Source of the DNA: an uncultured Candidatus Poseidoniales archaeon
GTDB taxonomy: Archaea; Thermoplasmatota; Poseidoniia; Poseidoniales; Poseidoniaceae
NCBI GenBank assembly: GCA_905181785.1
Contig: CAJIZC010000023.1
Coordinates: 62,001 to 126,000 of the forward strand
DNA: 64,000 bases
Reading direction: 5' to 3'
Shown here: in pieces, positions 1-8,713 of the stretch
How the letters are laid out: each line of letters begins with the position of its first letter
Numbering within the stretch: position 1 is the stretch's first letter
Position numbers and translations under genes: made by a program
The notes under the pieces: generated by a model
Seen by the model: only the letters and a program-made list of their open reading frames with translations
Database searches by the model: none
Told to the model about the DNA's origin: nothing

Positions 1-1107
1 CCAGTTCCTTGCGATTTCATCCTCATTGCAGCTGGAAACTTGGATGCAATCCAAGGCATGCATCCTGCTCTGCGCAGCCGTATCCGTGGTTATGGTTACG
101 AAGTCTACGTAAACTCTGAGATGCCAGACACCGCTCGCAACCGACGCAGGTTGATCCGATTCATCGCTCAGGAAGTTCGACGCGACATGGGAACAAGCAG
201 AGAAATTCCACACTTCGAAAAGGGTGCTGTTGCCATCATTCTTCGAGAAGCACAACGCCGTGCAGGACGCCGAGGCAAGTTGTCCCTCCGTTTGAGGGAA
301 CTTGGCGGCCTTGTCCGAATTGCAGGCGACATCGCCATGGAAGAAGGCGCACCCCTCACCACAGCAGCCCACGTTCTCGGGGCACGCAACATCGCTAAAC
401 CTTTGGAACAACAAGTTGCTGACCGCATGATCGAACGCCGACAAGATTACGCCTTGGTTGTGAATTCGGGCGAGCGCGTCGGTCGAGTGAATGGTCTTGC
501 AGTTCTCGGAGCCAACTCCGGTCTCTCTGACTTCAGCGGCATCATGCTCCCTGTCGAAGCCCTCGTTACGCCTTCACTCGGCGGCGGTGGTAAGATCCTC
601 GCAACGGGTGGTCTCTCAGACCTCGCAAAGGAAAGCGTAACCAACGTCAGTGCGGTGATTAAGAAATTAACAGGCAAGGACATCTCTGATTACGACATTC
701 ACATTCAGTTTGTGGACACCCATGGTGTGGATGGCGATTCCGCCTCAATCACCATTGCCACTGCCATCATTTCCGCACTTGAGAGCATTCCAATCCGCCA
801 AGACCTGGCCATGACTGGGTCCCTTTCGGTTCGTGGTGAAGTGCTCCCAATCGGCGGTGTAACTGCGAAGATTGAGGCGGCAGCCCAGTCCGGAATCAAG
901 ACCGTTGTCATCCCTCGTGCCAACATGCAAGATGTCTTGCTCGATACGAAGTATGAATCCATGGTTGAAGTGATTCCTGTCGATTCACTCGATGAAGTCA
1001 TGGAAATTGCACTGATCAAACACGCTGAAAAAGCAGGGTTGGTCGAGCGTTTGGGTGCGGTTATTGACCGGCTCACTCCTATCAGCAGCCAAGTGCCTTC
1101 AGCGTGA
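1..1107 (+). CDS. lonB: Archaeal LonB ATP-dependent protease, C-terminal part (5' end outside window)
   Basis: The frame is open from base 1 with no start, so only the last 368 or so residues are visible. The first residues match the end of the Lon AAA+ module ([16 protein letters not shown]), followed by the helical small domain and the S16 protease domain. The catalytic Ser lies in GDSAS (codon 739-741) and the Lys in [10 protein letters not shown] (codon 868-870), 43 residues apart as in the Lon Ser-Lys dyad. Archaeal LonB is normally a membrane-anchored protease for damaged and regulatory proteins; its Walker motifs and membrane segments would lie upstream of the window. A TTG at 40 is an internal codon, not the start. 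A short gap separates it from the MFS gene. Confidence 0.93.
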   Translation, partial: PVPCDFILIAAGNLDAIQGMHPALRSRIRGYGYEVYVNSEMPDTARNRRRLIRFIAQEVRRDMGTSREIPHFEKGAVAIILREAQRRAGRRGKLSLRLRELGGLVRIAGDIAMEEGAPLTTAAHVLGARNIAKPLEQQVADRMIERRQDYALVVNSGERVGRVNGLAVLGANSGLSDFSGIMLPVEALVTPSLGGGGKILATGGLSDLAKESVTNVSAVIKKLTGKDISDYDIHIQFVDTHGVDGDSASITIATAIISALESIPIRQDLAMTGSLSVRGEVLPIGGVTAKIEAAAQSGIKTVVIPRANMQDVLLDTKYESMVEVIPVDSLDEVMEIALIKHAEKAGLVERLGAVIDRLTPISSQVPSA

Positions 1108-1179
1108 AGCCTACTATGAGAGCCATGGCTCAAGGCATCGGGGCGTTGGGTACAAGAAGGCCAGTCGATTGGCGAGGGC

Positions 1180-2556
1180 ATGAACACCACGACGTCCTCG
1201 AACCAACACGTCGTTGATGCGAGTAAAGGCGCTCTCCTCGTCTTGTTTCTCGTCACAGTAATTGACATGATTGGATTCGGGATCGTCATCCCCTTTCTGA
1301 CCTATTTAGTGGAAGACCTCACTCCTGCATCGCAAGAAGCAAGCATCGGTATATGGGTCGGAGTGCTCATGACTTCTTACTCTGCGGCTCAATTCCTGTT
1401 TTCACCGTTTTGGGGATCGCTTTCCGACCGGATTGGTCGTCGCCCAGTGTTGATGGTTGGTTTGGTTGGGAACACCGTTTTCTTTGCCATGTTTGGACTC
1501 GCAAACACGCTTGTCTTGGCTCTTGTAGCTCGTTTCCTTGCGGGCGTGTTCAACGGCAACTTGGCCGTTGCCCGCGCCTACATTGGTGATGTCAGTACCC
1601 CACAGCAGTTGGCCACACGAATGGGCTTGATTGGTGCTGCTTTTGGCCTTGGTTTCACCTTCGGGCCGTTCATTGGCGGTGAACTCTCGGACCCCGCAAG
1701 CCGATGGTCAATCTTTGAGGGAACAATCTTTGAAACGCATCCATACTTTTTACCATGCGCTGTAGCGAGTTTGCTGTCCATCATCTCGTTGCTTGTAGCG
1801 ATTCGCAACTTACCTGAATCGCTTCCACCTGAACGTCGAACAAAGGGTGAGCGGAAGTCATGGGCTGGAGGCATGGTTCAAACGATGAAAAGCACGGGTT
1901 CGATGCTTCGCTCCGGTAGCGTTTCCGTTGTTATTTGGGTGTCCATGCTGTTCATATTTGGGTTTACCATCATGCACGCTGTGTTCATCCTCTACACACA
2001 GATGTCACCCGGACAGGGCGGTCTCGCATTCACCGAAGCAGAAAACGGTCGAGTGTTTGCTATGATTGGTGTAACTGGTATTTTGACACAAGGTTTGCTC
2101 ATCGGGCCCCTGAGCCGGAAGTTTGGCACCCGTCGTTTGATTCCGATGGCGATCATCGTAACCGGTATCGGTCTCGTGCTCATCCCTTACACCCAATTTG
2201 AACAGCGATGGATCCATATTTTGATCGCTGGGGCCCTCATTTCAGTGGGCAATGGATTGTTCCAACCATCTTCATCTTCTTTCTTGACAAGAATCGCCAA
2301 ATCTGAAGGCTACGAATTAGGCGTTGTGATGGGCGCTCAGGAATCCGTTGGTGCTCTATCACGGATCATGGGGCCGCTTACTGGTGGCTTCGTGTGGGTT
2401 TTCACTGATGCAAGAGATTGGCCTTTGGATTACCACACTGCCTTCCACCTGTGTGGGGTTTTGATGGTGCTTGCTGCGTTGATGTCGCTTCGATTGCCCC
2501 CGCTTCCAGATGATGAGGGGGAACAACGCCCTCAATCATCATCGGAATCCGAGTGA
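1180..2556 (+). CDS. MFS transporter, TetA/multidrug-efflux-like
   Basis: A 458-residue polytopic protein with about 12 hydrophobic segments. The conserved MFS loop between TM2 and TM3 is present ([16 protein letters not shown]), as is a second-half counterpart around [12 protein letters not shown]. The layout fits the drug:proton antiporter DHA1 branch (TetA-like), but the substrate cannot be read from sequence. ATG at 1180 is the first good start after lonB. The C-terminus is a short charged tail. It lies 73 bases after lonB and 40 bases before the AI-2E-type gene on the same strand, so co-transcription is possible. Confidence 0.85.
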   Translation: MNTTTSSNQHVVDASKGALLVLFLVTVIDMIGFGIVIPFLTYLVEDLTPASQEASIGIWVGVLMTSYSAAQFLFSPFWGSLSDRIGRRPVLMVGLVGNTVFFAMFGLANTLVLALVARFLAGVFNGNLAVARAYIGDVSTPQQLATRMGLIGAAFGLGFTFGPFIGGELSDPASRWSIFEGTIFETHPYFLPCAVASLLSIISLLVAIRNLPESLPPERRTKGERKSWAGGMVQTMKSTGSMLRSGSVSVVIWVSMLFIFGFTIMHAVFILYTQMSPGQGGLAFTEAENGRVFAMIGVTGILTQGLLIGPLSRKFGTRRLIPMAIIVTGIGLVLIPYTQFEQRWIHILIAGALISVGNGLFQPSSSSFLTRIAKSEGYELGVVMGAQESVGALSRIMGPLTGGFVWVFTDARDWPLDYHTAFHLCGVLMVLAALMSLRLPPLPDDEGEQRPQSSSESE

Positions 2557-2596
2557 ACTGGATTATCTTCAAGAGTCATAGGGTGTACCACCCGGT

Positions 2597-4021
2597 ATGG
2601 AACACGCAAACACAGCCTGGGATTCAGGCCGATTCAACCGTCGAGTTTCGACCTTCGCTCATGTGTTAATTATCGTCACATTAGCGGTTGTCTGGCTTAT
2701 TTTATTGAAAGGGGTTCTACAGCCATTCTTCATTGCTTTAGGGATTTACTTCGTTCTAAAACCGGGCTCAGATTACCTCTCAACCAACGGGTTCCCGGTG
2801 ATTCTTTCATACCTCACTATGGTGATGTTAACGCTGCTTGTTGTTTCGAGCGCCACTCTTTTCGCTTACCATCAAGCAGCAGAAGTAATCGAGGATGAGG
2901 ATAAGATGGAGGACTACAACAACCTTCTCGAAGAACGCTGGTATGACCTCAAATCCACCCCACTCATTTCGACAGCGTTTGAAGACGAACAGGCAATGAA
3001 TAACACTCTGGTGGAGGACCTCGCATCGTGGGGCGTGCTGGAGAACGACCAGCAGCTTTCAGATGCCGCTGTTGGCATGCTGTCGGGCGTTGGCTCATTG
3101 TTAGCAACAAGCGTTACCGTGATGTTTTTCTTAATCTTCATCATTTTCGAGGCAAGTTTGCTTCCAGGACGGATTGAACGTGCGTGGCCGGGTGGTGCCA
3201 GCGACCGAGTGCAAATTGTTCGTTCTAAAATTGAAGCAAGTGTGAACACCTACATTGTGGTCAAGACTGGCGTTGGCTTTGGCACAGCGCTATGCGCCGG
3301 TTTGGTCATGCTGTTCTTTGGCATTGATCTGTGGTTCACATGGGCGTTGTTGACCTTCTTGCTCAACTATGTCCCCTACATTGGTTCGCTCATTGCCACC
3401 CTCCCCCCAATCGTGCTCGGTCTGATCCTGCTCGAACCTGCATCCCTCACCTTGCTGATCCTCTTGCTCCTCACAAACCAGCAACTATGGGGGCAAATCA
3501 TCGAAACCCGCTGGGCTGGAAGAGCGTTGGATTTGTCACCGGTGGTGTTGCTTCTCGTCACCGCCATTTCGTTTGCTGGATGGGGGATTTTAGGGATGAT
3601 TTTGGCTGTTCCTTTCGCTGTAATTGTCAAGATTGTCTTGGAGAACATCGAAGCAACTCGCCCAATCTCAATATTGTTATCAGAGCGGGCACCATCCATC
3701 GACGAAGCATGGGAAGAGGCGATGAAAGATGGTCGACTCTCCTCTTTTGAAACGCAATCCCTCACCCAGTTGCAAGAGGTGCTCGGTTATTCCAACCGCG
3801 AAATCAAATTAATCTCGGGTCGTATTGCCGTAGGTCGGGTGCTTCGCCGTGGAAAAATTACAGATGATCAATTGGATTTGATCAACGATGTGGCTGATGC
3901 ATTGCGCAATCACGAAGAATTGTCAGCCGAAGTTTCTTCGACGTTGCATCAAGGCAAAGTGGACAAAGAAATGCGCCCCGTGCTTACCCGCCTGCTGGCG
4001 GCCATCGAAGAAGAAGAATGA
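2597..4021 (+). CDS. AI-2E/UPF0118-family membrane permease with cytoplasmic tail
   Basis: 474 residues with the PF01594 layout: two N-terminal hydrophobic segments, a soluble stretch (about 90-165), then paired helices with the typical FLLNYVPYIGSLIA and LLLTNQQLWGQIIETRW-like motifs and a last segment reading GWGILGMILAVPFAVI. Family members are implicated in export of signal molecules or ions; the substrate is unknown. About 120 charged residues follow the last membrane helix, longer than in many homologues, and probably form a cytoplasmic helical domain. The stop codon directly abuts the stop of the convergent UPF0147 gene. Confidence 0.85.
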   Translation: MEHANTAWDSGRFNRRVSTFAHVLIIVTLAVVWLILLKGVLQPFFIALGIYFVLKPGSDYLSTNGFPVILSYLTMVMLTLLVVSSATLFAYHQAAEVIEDEDKMEDYNNLLEERWYDLKSTPLISTAFEDEQAMNNTLVEDLASWGVLENDQQLSDAAVGMLSGVGSLLATSVTVMFFLIFIIFEASLLPGRIERAWPGGASDRVQIVRSKIEASVNTYIVVKTGVGFGTALCAGLVMLFFGIDLWFTWALLTFLLNYVPYIGSLIATLPPIVLGLILLEPASLTLLILLLLTNQQLWGQIIETRWAGRALDLSPVVLLLVTAISFAGWGILGMILAVPFAVIVKIVLENIEATRPISILLSERAPSIDEAWEEAMKDGRLSSFETQSLTQLQEVLGYSNREIKLISGRIAVGRVLRRGKITDDQLDLINDVADALRNHEELSAEVSSTLHQGKVDKEMRPVLTRLLAAIEEEE

Positions 4022-4288
4022 TCAGAGAACTTCGGTTAGGATCTTTTCTAACTCGGTGTTGATCATAAGGATGAGCGTTCCAAATTCTGGAGGGATGTTC
4101 GGATCTTCGTAGAGTTCTTCCAATTTCGACTGAGCCATAGCGATTCGAACATCGATTTTCTTGGCTTTGTTCAGCAACCAGTTCTCACAAGCTTCCTTGG
4201 CTTGGCGTCGGATGTTTCGCGGGACTTTTGGGTCGTCAATTTGGTTGATCACTGTGGCTACTTGTTGAAGACGAGTTTCGATGTCCAT
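4022..4288 (-). CDS. UPF0147 family protein
   Basis: The 88-residue product starting MDIETRLQQVATVINQ carries the UPF0147 signature (DDPKVPRNIRRQAKEA, then RIAMAQSKLEELYEDPNIPP). This all-helical family is widespread in Archaea and has no established function. The frame stays open to 4711, but the upstream part is antisense to the prepilin peptidase and shows no family likeness, so the ATG at 4288 is chosen. It is convergent with the permease gene (adjacent stops) and divergent from the peptidase gene, with a 75-base shared upstream region. Confidence 0.85.
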   Translation of the reverse strand: MDIETRLQQVATVINQIDDPKVPRNIRRQAKEACENWLLNKAKKIDVRIAMAQSKLEELYEDPNIPPEFGTLILMINTELEKILTEVL

Positions 4289-4363
4289 AATTACAGCCCC
4301 TTTGGTCGCTACCTGCCGCTGTGTGTAGGCCGTCTTTAAGTTGATTGCCGCCTCCCGCACATC

Positions 4364-5362
4364 ATGGACATCAGCGAAACTGACCTTCTTGGATGGTCTC
4401 GTATCTTTGCGCTCACACTCGGCATGGGTTGGGCAGCGTGGATGGACCACAAAGAGCGTCGTGTCAACAACGAGCACTGGCTGGTTTGGGTAAAGCCAGC
4501 GCTCTTTCTCTGGGCATTGGATTTGATGAATCAAGGTGCGGACTTCACCATTTACCTCACCGCATCCGCGGTCGTAGCGTACGCCAGCGGAGCCGTACTC
4601 GGACGCCCTGCGTTGTCGGATTTGCTTCGCGGCTCCAAGATGGATGCTGTGGTGACCTTGTGGTACCTTGTCAGCGCTGCTGGTTTGATCATGGGTGCAA
4701 TATTGTATCAAAGTTCGAATCCCTTAGATGTCATCCTTGGCAACGACACGAGCCTCGGTGCGCTGTGGTGGCGGACATTCTCGGTTTTGTTTGTGGTGAT
4801 CCTCATTGACATGGCGTGGCGGTTGCGGCTTCTTCACGGCGGTGCTGATGCCAAGGCGTTGATGTGGGTTGCTTTGCTGATTCCTGATTGGACAACAATG
4901 CCACTTACGCTCTCCGAGGCCACTTCAATCGCCAACGTGGCTCTGCCGCCCAGCCTTGCTCTCTTGATGTGGGGCGGGCTTAGTTTTCTCTTCATCCCGT
5001 TTATCTTGCTTGGACGCAACATTGCAGCCGGCCACATTCAATCAGTCGGCGACCTTCGATTAGCATGGCACGCATCACGCATCGACCGCAACGATGTGAT
5101 CAACAGGCACGTTTGGTTGCTTACAACGGTGATTGAATTGCCAGATGGGAGCACTGGAGCGCATCACCGCACAAGGGCTCCAAGAACGACACCGTCGGAG
5201 GAAGCGGTTGTCGAGTCAATCAAAGCGCTCGAAGAAGCTGGAATCGACCAAGTATGGGTCAGTTCTAAATTGCCGCTGTTGATGTTTTTGTTCCCAGCGA
5301 TTGTACCGTTGGTGTTGCTTGGTGATCCAATGGTTCTCATCATGCCAATGCTTGGCTTGTAA
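4364..5362 (+). CDS. Archaeal A24 prepilin/prearchaellin peptidase
   Basis: A 332-residue membrane aspartyl peptidase predicted to cleave class III signal peptides from type IV pilin-like or archaellin precursors. The two catalytic Asp motifs are visible: the first in AAWMDHKERRVNN (about residue 28) and the second in GGADAKAL (about residue 163), the archaeal form of GxGD. It has about six to eight hydrophobic segments. It is longer than typical FlaK/PibD (about 230-250 residues) because of an acidic linker (about 225-300) between membrane segments. No pilin or archaellin gene is in the window, so its substrates lie elsewhere. Confidence 0.85.
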   Translation: MDISETDLLGWSRIFALTLGMGWAAWMDHKERRVNNEHWLVWVKPALFLWALDLMNQGADFTIYLTASAVVAYASGAVLGRPALSDLLRGSKMDAVVTLWYLVSAAGLIMGAILYQSSNPLDVILGNDTSLGALWWRTFSVLFVVILIDMAWRLRLLHGGADAKALMWVALLIPDWTTMPLTLSEATSIANVALPPSLALLMWGGLSFLFIPFILLGRNIAAGHIQSVGDLRLAWHASRIDRNDVINRHVWLLTTVIELPDGSTGAHHRTRAPRTTPSEEAVVESIKALEEAGIDQVWVSSKLPLLMFLFPAIVPLVLLGDPMVLIMPMLGL

Positions 5363-5386
5363 ACAAACCAGAAAAGAAGTGACGCA

Positions 5387-5536
5387 TCATGCGCCTTTGC
5401 GCTCGACGTTCTTAGGTCGTAGACCCTTGTAACTGCACTTGCGGCAGCGTGCGGCACGAACTGCATTGCGTGCGTTGCAACGCATGCAAATCTTGCGGTG
5501 GAGCAAGCGAGCCTCTGCTTCGGGGAATCGTGCCAT
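5387..5536 (-). CDS. rpl40e: Large-subunit ribosomal protein eL40
   Basis: A 49-residue basic protein with a four-cysteine zinc finger: C17-x2-C20 and C31-x2-C34, within [20 protein letters not shown]. This matches archaeal L40e in length and spacing. It is a structural component of the 50S subunit. It runs from ATG at 5536 to TGA at 5387 and is convergent with the prepilin peptidase gene, 24 bases away. Its upstream region (5537-5672) is shared divergently with the beta-lactamase-fold gene and contains an AT-rich patch near 5557-5566 that could be its TATA element. Confidence 0.93.
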   Translation of the reverse strand: MARFPEAEARLLHRKICMRCNARNAVRAARCRKCSYKGLRPKNVERKGA

Positions 5537-5672
5537 AGTCCAGCGACCAACTCCCCCTATTTAATCACAACCGAGCCAAGCGATATGGGGCAGCGTAGGC
5601 TTTCCGTGCGTTGCTGTTTTTCCAAGTGACGCGTGAAGCAGTGTTGAAAGACCACGACCGTTACCCTCAGCC

Positions 5673-6437
5673 ATGCGTGTCCTGCGCCTTCCTGGTATTC
5701 ACCATGATTCCAACGTAATCATTGTTGTAGGAGCCGCAGGTGCTCTGCTGGTCAATGCGGGGACTTCATGGTATCAAACGCTCCAAGTTGAACGGGTGAG
5801 AGGATTGCTTGGTGAAGGTGTTGCGCTTGATCGAATCCTCCTTTCGAGCAAGCGGTACCCTTGCTCGGGTGGGGCAAAGCACCTTTCGGAGATGTTTGGG
5901 AATTGCCCCGTGCACATTCATGAAGAAGGACAAGCAGCCCTTGAAACTGGTGATTTTTTCACCACATGGGCAAATCGATATGATTCAGACATGCCAGCTT
6001 TACAAACTGAGGCGCTGGCTGATGGTGAGATCTTCCCTCTGGGTGACGGGCAGGTCGAAGCCATTCACATGCCAGGTTGTTCTCCTGACGGAATGGGGTT
6101 TTGGATTAAGGATCAGAGCATGATGCTTGCTGGATGCCTGCTCCCTCGAGCAGACCGTCCAGCACGCTGGGACTTGCCTGGTGGCTGCCTTCCCGATTTA
6201 ATCGACAGCCTTGAACGCATCAAAACCCGCCAACCCTCGGCAATTGTACCGCTGCAGGGTCCCGCCATCCGTGGAAAAACTCATGTCAAGAACGTTTTAG
6301 ATCAACACCTCGAATTTTTACGCGGATGTGAAGTCCGAAACGGAAGCCCGCCAAAATCTTGGGGCCGACCTACGCCAACCGCAATGTGGTACACATCTCA
6401 TCCACCTTGGCCCCTCGAAGAAAAGGAATCTGTCTAA
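5673..6437 (+). CDS. Metallo-beta-lactamase-fold protein with degenerate metal site
   Basis: The 254-residue order of elements is that of the MBL fold: an N-terminal strand pair, a V-N-A-G motif where active enzymes have V-D-x-G, a segment (LLSSKRYPCSGGAKHL, about 53-68) where active members have THxHxDHxGG, HMPGCSPDGMGFWI where they have HTPGHSPGS, then GCLLPRAD and a final strand. The metal ligands at these places are replaced (Lys, Pro and Ser for the HxHxDH set, Cys for the second-site His). It is therefore probably not a standard zinc hydrolase. It is convergent with the next gene, overlapping by 4 bases. Confidence 0.7.
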   Translation: MRVLRLPGIHHDSNVIIVVGAAGALLVNAGTSWYQTLQVERVRGLLGEGVALDRILLSSKRYPCSGGAKHLSEMFGNCPVHIHEEGQAALETGDFFTTWANRYDSDMPALQTEALADGEIFPLGDGQVEAIHMPGCSPDGMGFWIKDQSMMLAGCLLPRADRPARWDLPGGCLPDLIDSLERIKTRQPSAIVPLQGPAIRGKTHVKNVLDQHLEFLRGCEVRNGSPPKSWGRPTPTAMWYTSHPPWPLEEKESV

Positions 6438-7051
6438 GCAACGACGGGTAAATCCAGCATCAGTGGTTGCGATTGTTCGCTGCGCCGCTGTTCAGATTCC
6501 ATGATTTTCGCTCGACGGTTGGCCCTTTTCTGAGCCTTCAGTTCAAAGGGTTTCGTACCATCGAAATGAGTGGTTTGAGAACCATCCATGGCATAACTAG
6601 CCCTGTTCCAGCCGCTTTGAATGTGGATGGTTTGTTCACGAAGACGCATGCTTGTGATCGGACCATCATGGGTGAATAATCGCATGCTGCGCTGAGGCAC
6701 GCGAGCGCCGACCATCCATACCTGGCCGGTTTGAGTAGCGACAAGGAACGAAGTTTCACTCGATGAAACGGTGCACATGGCTCGAACAACTCCCCCCTCG
6801 ACTGAAAATTTGTCCACCTGTTCCATTGTGGGCAACGTCAACAACGTGACGCCACCATGAGCATCGCCAACAACCGCCATCTCAATACGCGAAGAGGGAC
6901 CTTTGAGGACCAGCATCACCGTGGCGATTGCATCTAATTTCATTCGACGGTTCGTTCCATGGTGCGGCCGCCATTGGATGAGGCCATCATCCATAGCAAC
7001 GAGGCATCCTTCTGGCGTTACAAGGCTTCGGACAACGACTCGGTTGTTCAT
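6434..7051 (-). CDS. Hypothetical protein, beta-propeller-like
   Basis: The 205 residues form recurring short strands such as GCLVAMDDGLIQW, SFLVATQTGQVWMVG and GGVTLLTLPTMEQVDKF, resembling WD40 or quinoprotein-type blades. There are too few for a complete seven-bladed propeller, so it may be a partial propeller, oligomerise, or be another all-beta fold. The tail (about 175-205) is basic and helical (KAQKRANRRAKIMESEQRR). No signal peptide or membrane segment is seen. Its 3' end overlaps that of the MBL-fold gene by 4 bases. Function not recognised. Confidence 0.6.
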   Translation of the reverse strand: MNNRVVVRSLVTPEGCLVAMDDGLIQWRPHHGTNRRMKLDAIATVMLVLKGPSSRIEMAVVGDAHGGVTLLTLPTMEQVDKFSVEGGVVRAMCTVSSSETSFLVATQTGQVWMVGARVPQRSMRLFTHDGPITSMRLREQTIHIQSGWNRASYAMDGSQTTHFDGTKPFELKAQKRANRRAKIMESEQRRSEQSQPLMLDLPVVA

Positions 7052-7120
7052 ACAACAGAAAGCAGAGCCGGAGGTACTCTTTCCTTTTGCACACCCTTGA
7101 GGTGAAACTGAAAGTGAATG

Positions 7121-7399
7121 TCAGTAGGAATCTTCAGCCTTGCTGTCCTTCTTCCACTTTCGGTAGCATGACTTGCAGACGCGGACACGGCCTTTGCGTT
7201 GGGTGTAGCCGCTGTCGCCCCACACATCCACTGCGTTATCGATCGAGAGGGATCGGCCACCGAAGCTCTTGTCGGCAAACCCATCACAGGTGTTTATTCC
7301 GCATGGAATTTCGCCTTCCTTCTTTGATTTCTTTGTGGTCGATTCAGCAGTATCGCCTGAGTCAGACTTATGCTTTCTTGCCTTTGCTTTGAAGCCCAT
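7121..7399 (-). CDS. Small basic zinc-finger-like protein
   Basis: A 92-residue protein with a Lys/Ser-rich first 28 residues, then a pair of cysteine motifs, CGINTC (about 33-38) and CKSC (about 75-78), with a basic run after the second (YRKWKKDSK). The CxxxxC plus CxxC spacing suggests one zinc-binding unit, and the charge suggests nucleic-acid or ribosome contact. ATG at 7399. It lies just downstream of the TFB gene on the same strand (51-base gap) and may share its transcript. No named family recognised. Confidence 0.6.
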   Translation of the reverse strand: MGFKAKARKHKSDSGDTAESTTKKSKKEGEIPCGINTCDGFADKSFGGRSLSIDNAVDVWGDSGYTQRKGRVRVCKSCYRKWKKDSKAEDSY

Positions 7400-7450
7400 G
7401 ACTCAAAGCACCGGCCTTCGATTCATCAAGGTTGCCACCGAGGCAGGGGT

Positions 7451-8464
7451 TCATTGCTCGGATACATAGCCAAGTTGACTCAGCAATCCATCGATTAATC
7501 GAAGCAGACCACGGAGTGTGACTTCGGAAACATTGGCCACATTGCACACCTCAGATTGAGTTCGGGGGGAACCTGATTCTGTGGAGGCCTTGTAGATCAG
7601 TGCTGCAGCAACACCCATTGGCTTTTTGCCTTGCCAGATGTCTTCGTGCGGTTGAATCGCAGACCAGAGGTGACCCACTTGCACGTGCGTGTTTGGGGGC
7701 AGCTGCAAGTCTGAAATGAACTTGTCAAAGTACTGGTCTGGTGAAGAGATTTTGTGCAGGTTGAGTCGGCGGGAGACCTGGCGAATCAATCGGGAAAGTT
7801 CCTTTTCTGCGACGTCGAATGCGTCAGACACATCTGGGATCTGACGTGGGAGGTTTTCTTGCCGTGCGACGAGGTATGTGCACGCTGCGGTGACACCAGC
7901 AATCGAGCGTCCGGTCACGAAGCCTTCACCTGACAAGCGTCGGTACAGGCGGGCAGCTTCTTCTTGGAGCGGCTTTGGAAGTCCGGAATTGTCTCGGATG
8001 AATTGGTTGGCCCTGACGAGGTTTCGCTCTCGACTCTTTCGGGTTTTGGAACGTTCGTCAATGACGCGTCGTCGACGCCATTCGCGACGGGCTCGGGACG
8101 AGATACCGTGCCGTCCAGCTGAGCCTGTGTTCAGGTCACGCACATCGATTGTCGTGTTCAGACCTTTGTCGGCGAGCGTGTAGGTCAGAGGCTGACCCAC
8201 TCGCGAGCGATCTTGGCTGCGGTCCCGATTGGTCCATTCTGCACCTTGATCGATGACGTTTTCTTCGACGACAAGCCCACATGAATTGCAGGTAATCTCG
8301 CCTCGAGTGTTGTCCATTTGCCAGTCAACAACGCCGCATTCTTCGCACGGGCGTGTATGCCCTTCTACGGTGCGCCGCACCGAATGGCTGATGTTTGCAG
8401 CGTCTTTCTGCATCCTGGAACTCGTGTTCAGGCTATCTTGTTGGGTTTGTGTATTTTGTTTCAT
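7451..8464 (-). CDS. tfb: Transcription initiation factor TFB
   Basis: 337 residues: a Ser/Gln-rich N-terminal tail, a zinc ribbon (CEECGVVDWQ with CNSCGLVVEE, about 38-62), the B-finger/linker, and two cyclin-like repeats. The first repeat includes LPKPLQEEAARLYRRL and GRSIAGVTAACTYLVAR; the second includes GKKPMGVAAALIYKAS. It recruits RNA polymerase to TBP-bound TATA promoters. The N-terminal extension of about 35 residues before the ribbon is long for a TFB. A TATA-like element lies about 40 bases upstream of the ATG, implying a very short leader. Archaea often carry several TFBs; this could be the housekeeping one or a paralogue. Confidence 0.95.
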   Translation of the reverse strand: MKQNTQTQQDSLNTSSRMQKDAANISHSVRRTVEGHTRPCEECGVVDWQMDNTRGEITCNSCGLVVEENVIDQGAEWTNRDRSQDRSRVGQPLTYTLADKGLNTTIDVRDLNTGSAGRHGISSRARREWRRRRVIDERSKTRKSRERNLVRANQFIRDNSGLPKPLQEEAARLYRRLSGEGFVTGRSIAGVTAACTYLVARQENLPRQIPDVSDAFDVAEKELSRLIRQVSRRLNLHKISSPDQYFDKFISDLQLPPNTHVQVGHLWSAIQPHEDIWQGKKPMGVAAALIYKASTESGSPRTQSEVCNVANVSEVTLRGLLRLIDGLLSQLGYVSEQ

Positions 8465-8500
8465 CTTCTCAACTTCTTGTTCAGTAGTTGAGAACCTCTC

Positions 8501-8510
8501 TATTTAAAAC
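8501..8510 (-). promoter_or_regulatory. Candidate TATA box of the tfb gene
   Basis: Read on the minus strand this is GTTTTAAATA, a good archaeal TATA-like element. Its centre is about 41 bases upstream of the tfb ATG, so initiation some 25 bases downstream would leave a leader of only about 15 bases. The call rests on sequence and spacing only. Confidence 0.5.
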
Positions 8511-8606
8511 CCTGTATGGGGGTGCTGTGCACTTAATGCATGACCTCTCGTAGGATAGACGGTGTGTTTGGGGTTCTCTGTCGTAGAATGGAATCATGCT
8601 CAAGTG

Positions 8607-8614
8607 AATATAAA
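8607..8614 (+). promoter_or_regulatory. Possible TATA element upstream of purA
   Basis: AATATAAA occurs about 100 bases before the purA ATG in the 249-base region between the divergent tfb and purA genes. It is the best TATA-like stretch on this strand, but it would leave an untranslated leader of about 70 bases, longer than usual here, so the assignment is weak. The rest of the region shows no gene or repeat. Confidence 0.3.
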
Positions 8615-8713
8615 GTGTTGTTTCAAAAAGGCCGGTTCCAGCCATCACGAGTTAACTGCAGCAAGCAAGAGTTCAAAGACGGTACGCGGCTCCATACAGG
8701 ATAGGAGAAGACT

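Noticed and set aside
4289-4711. N-terminal extension of the UPF0147 frame
   Set aside because: Antisense to the prepilin peptidase gene and without family likeness; a better ATG exists at 4288.
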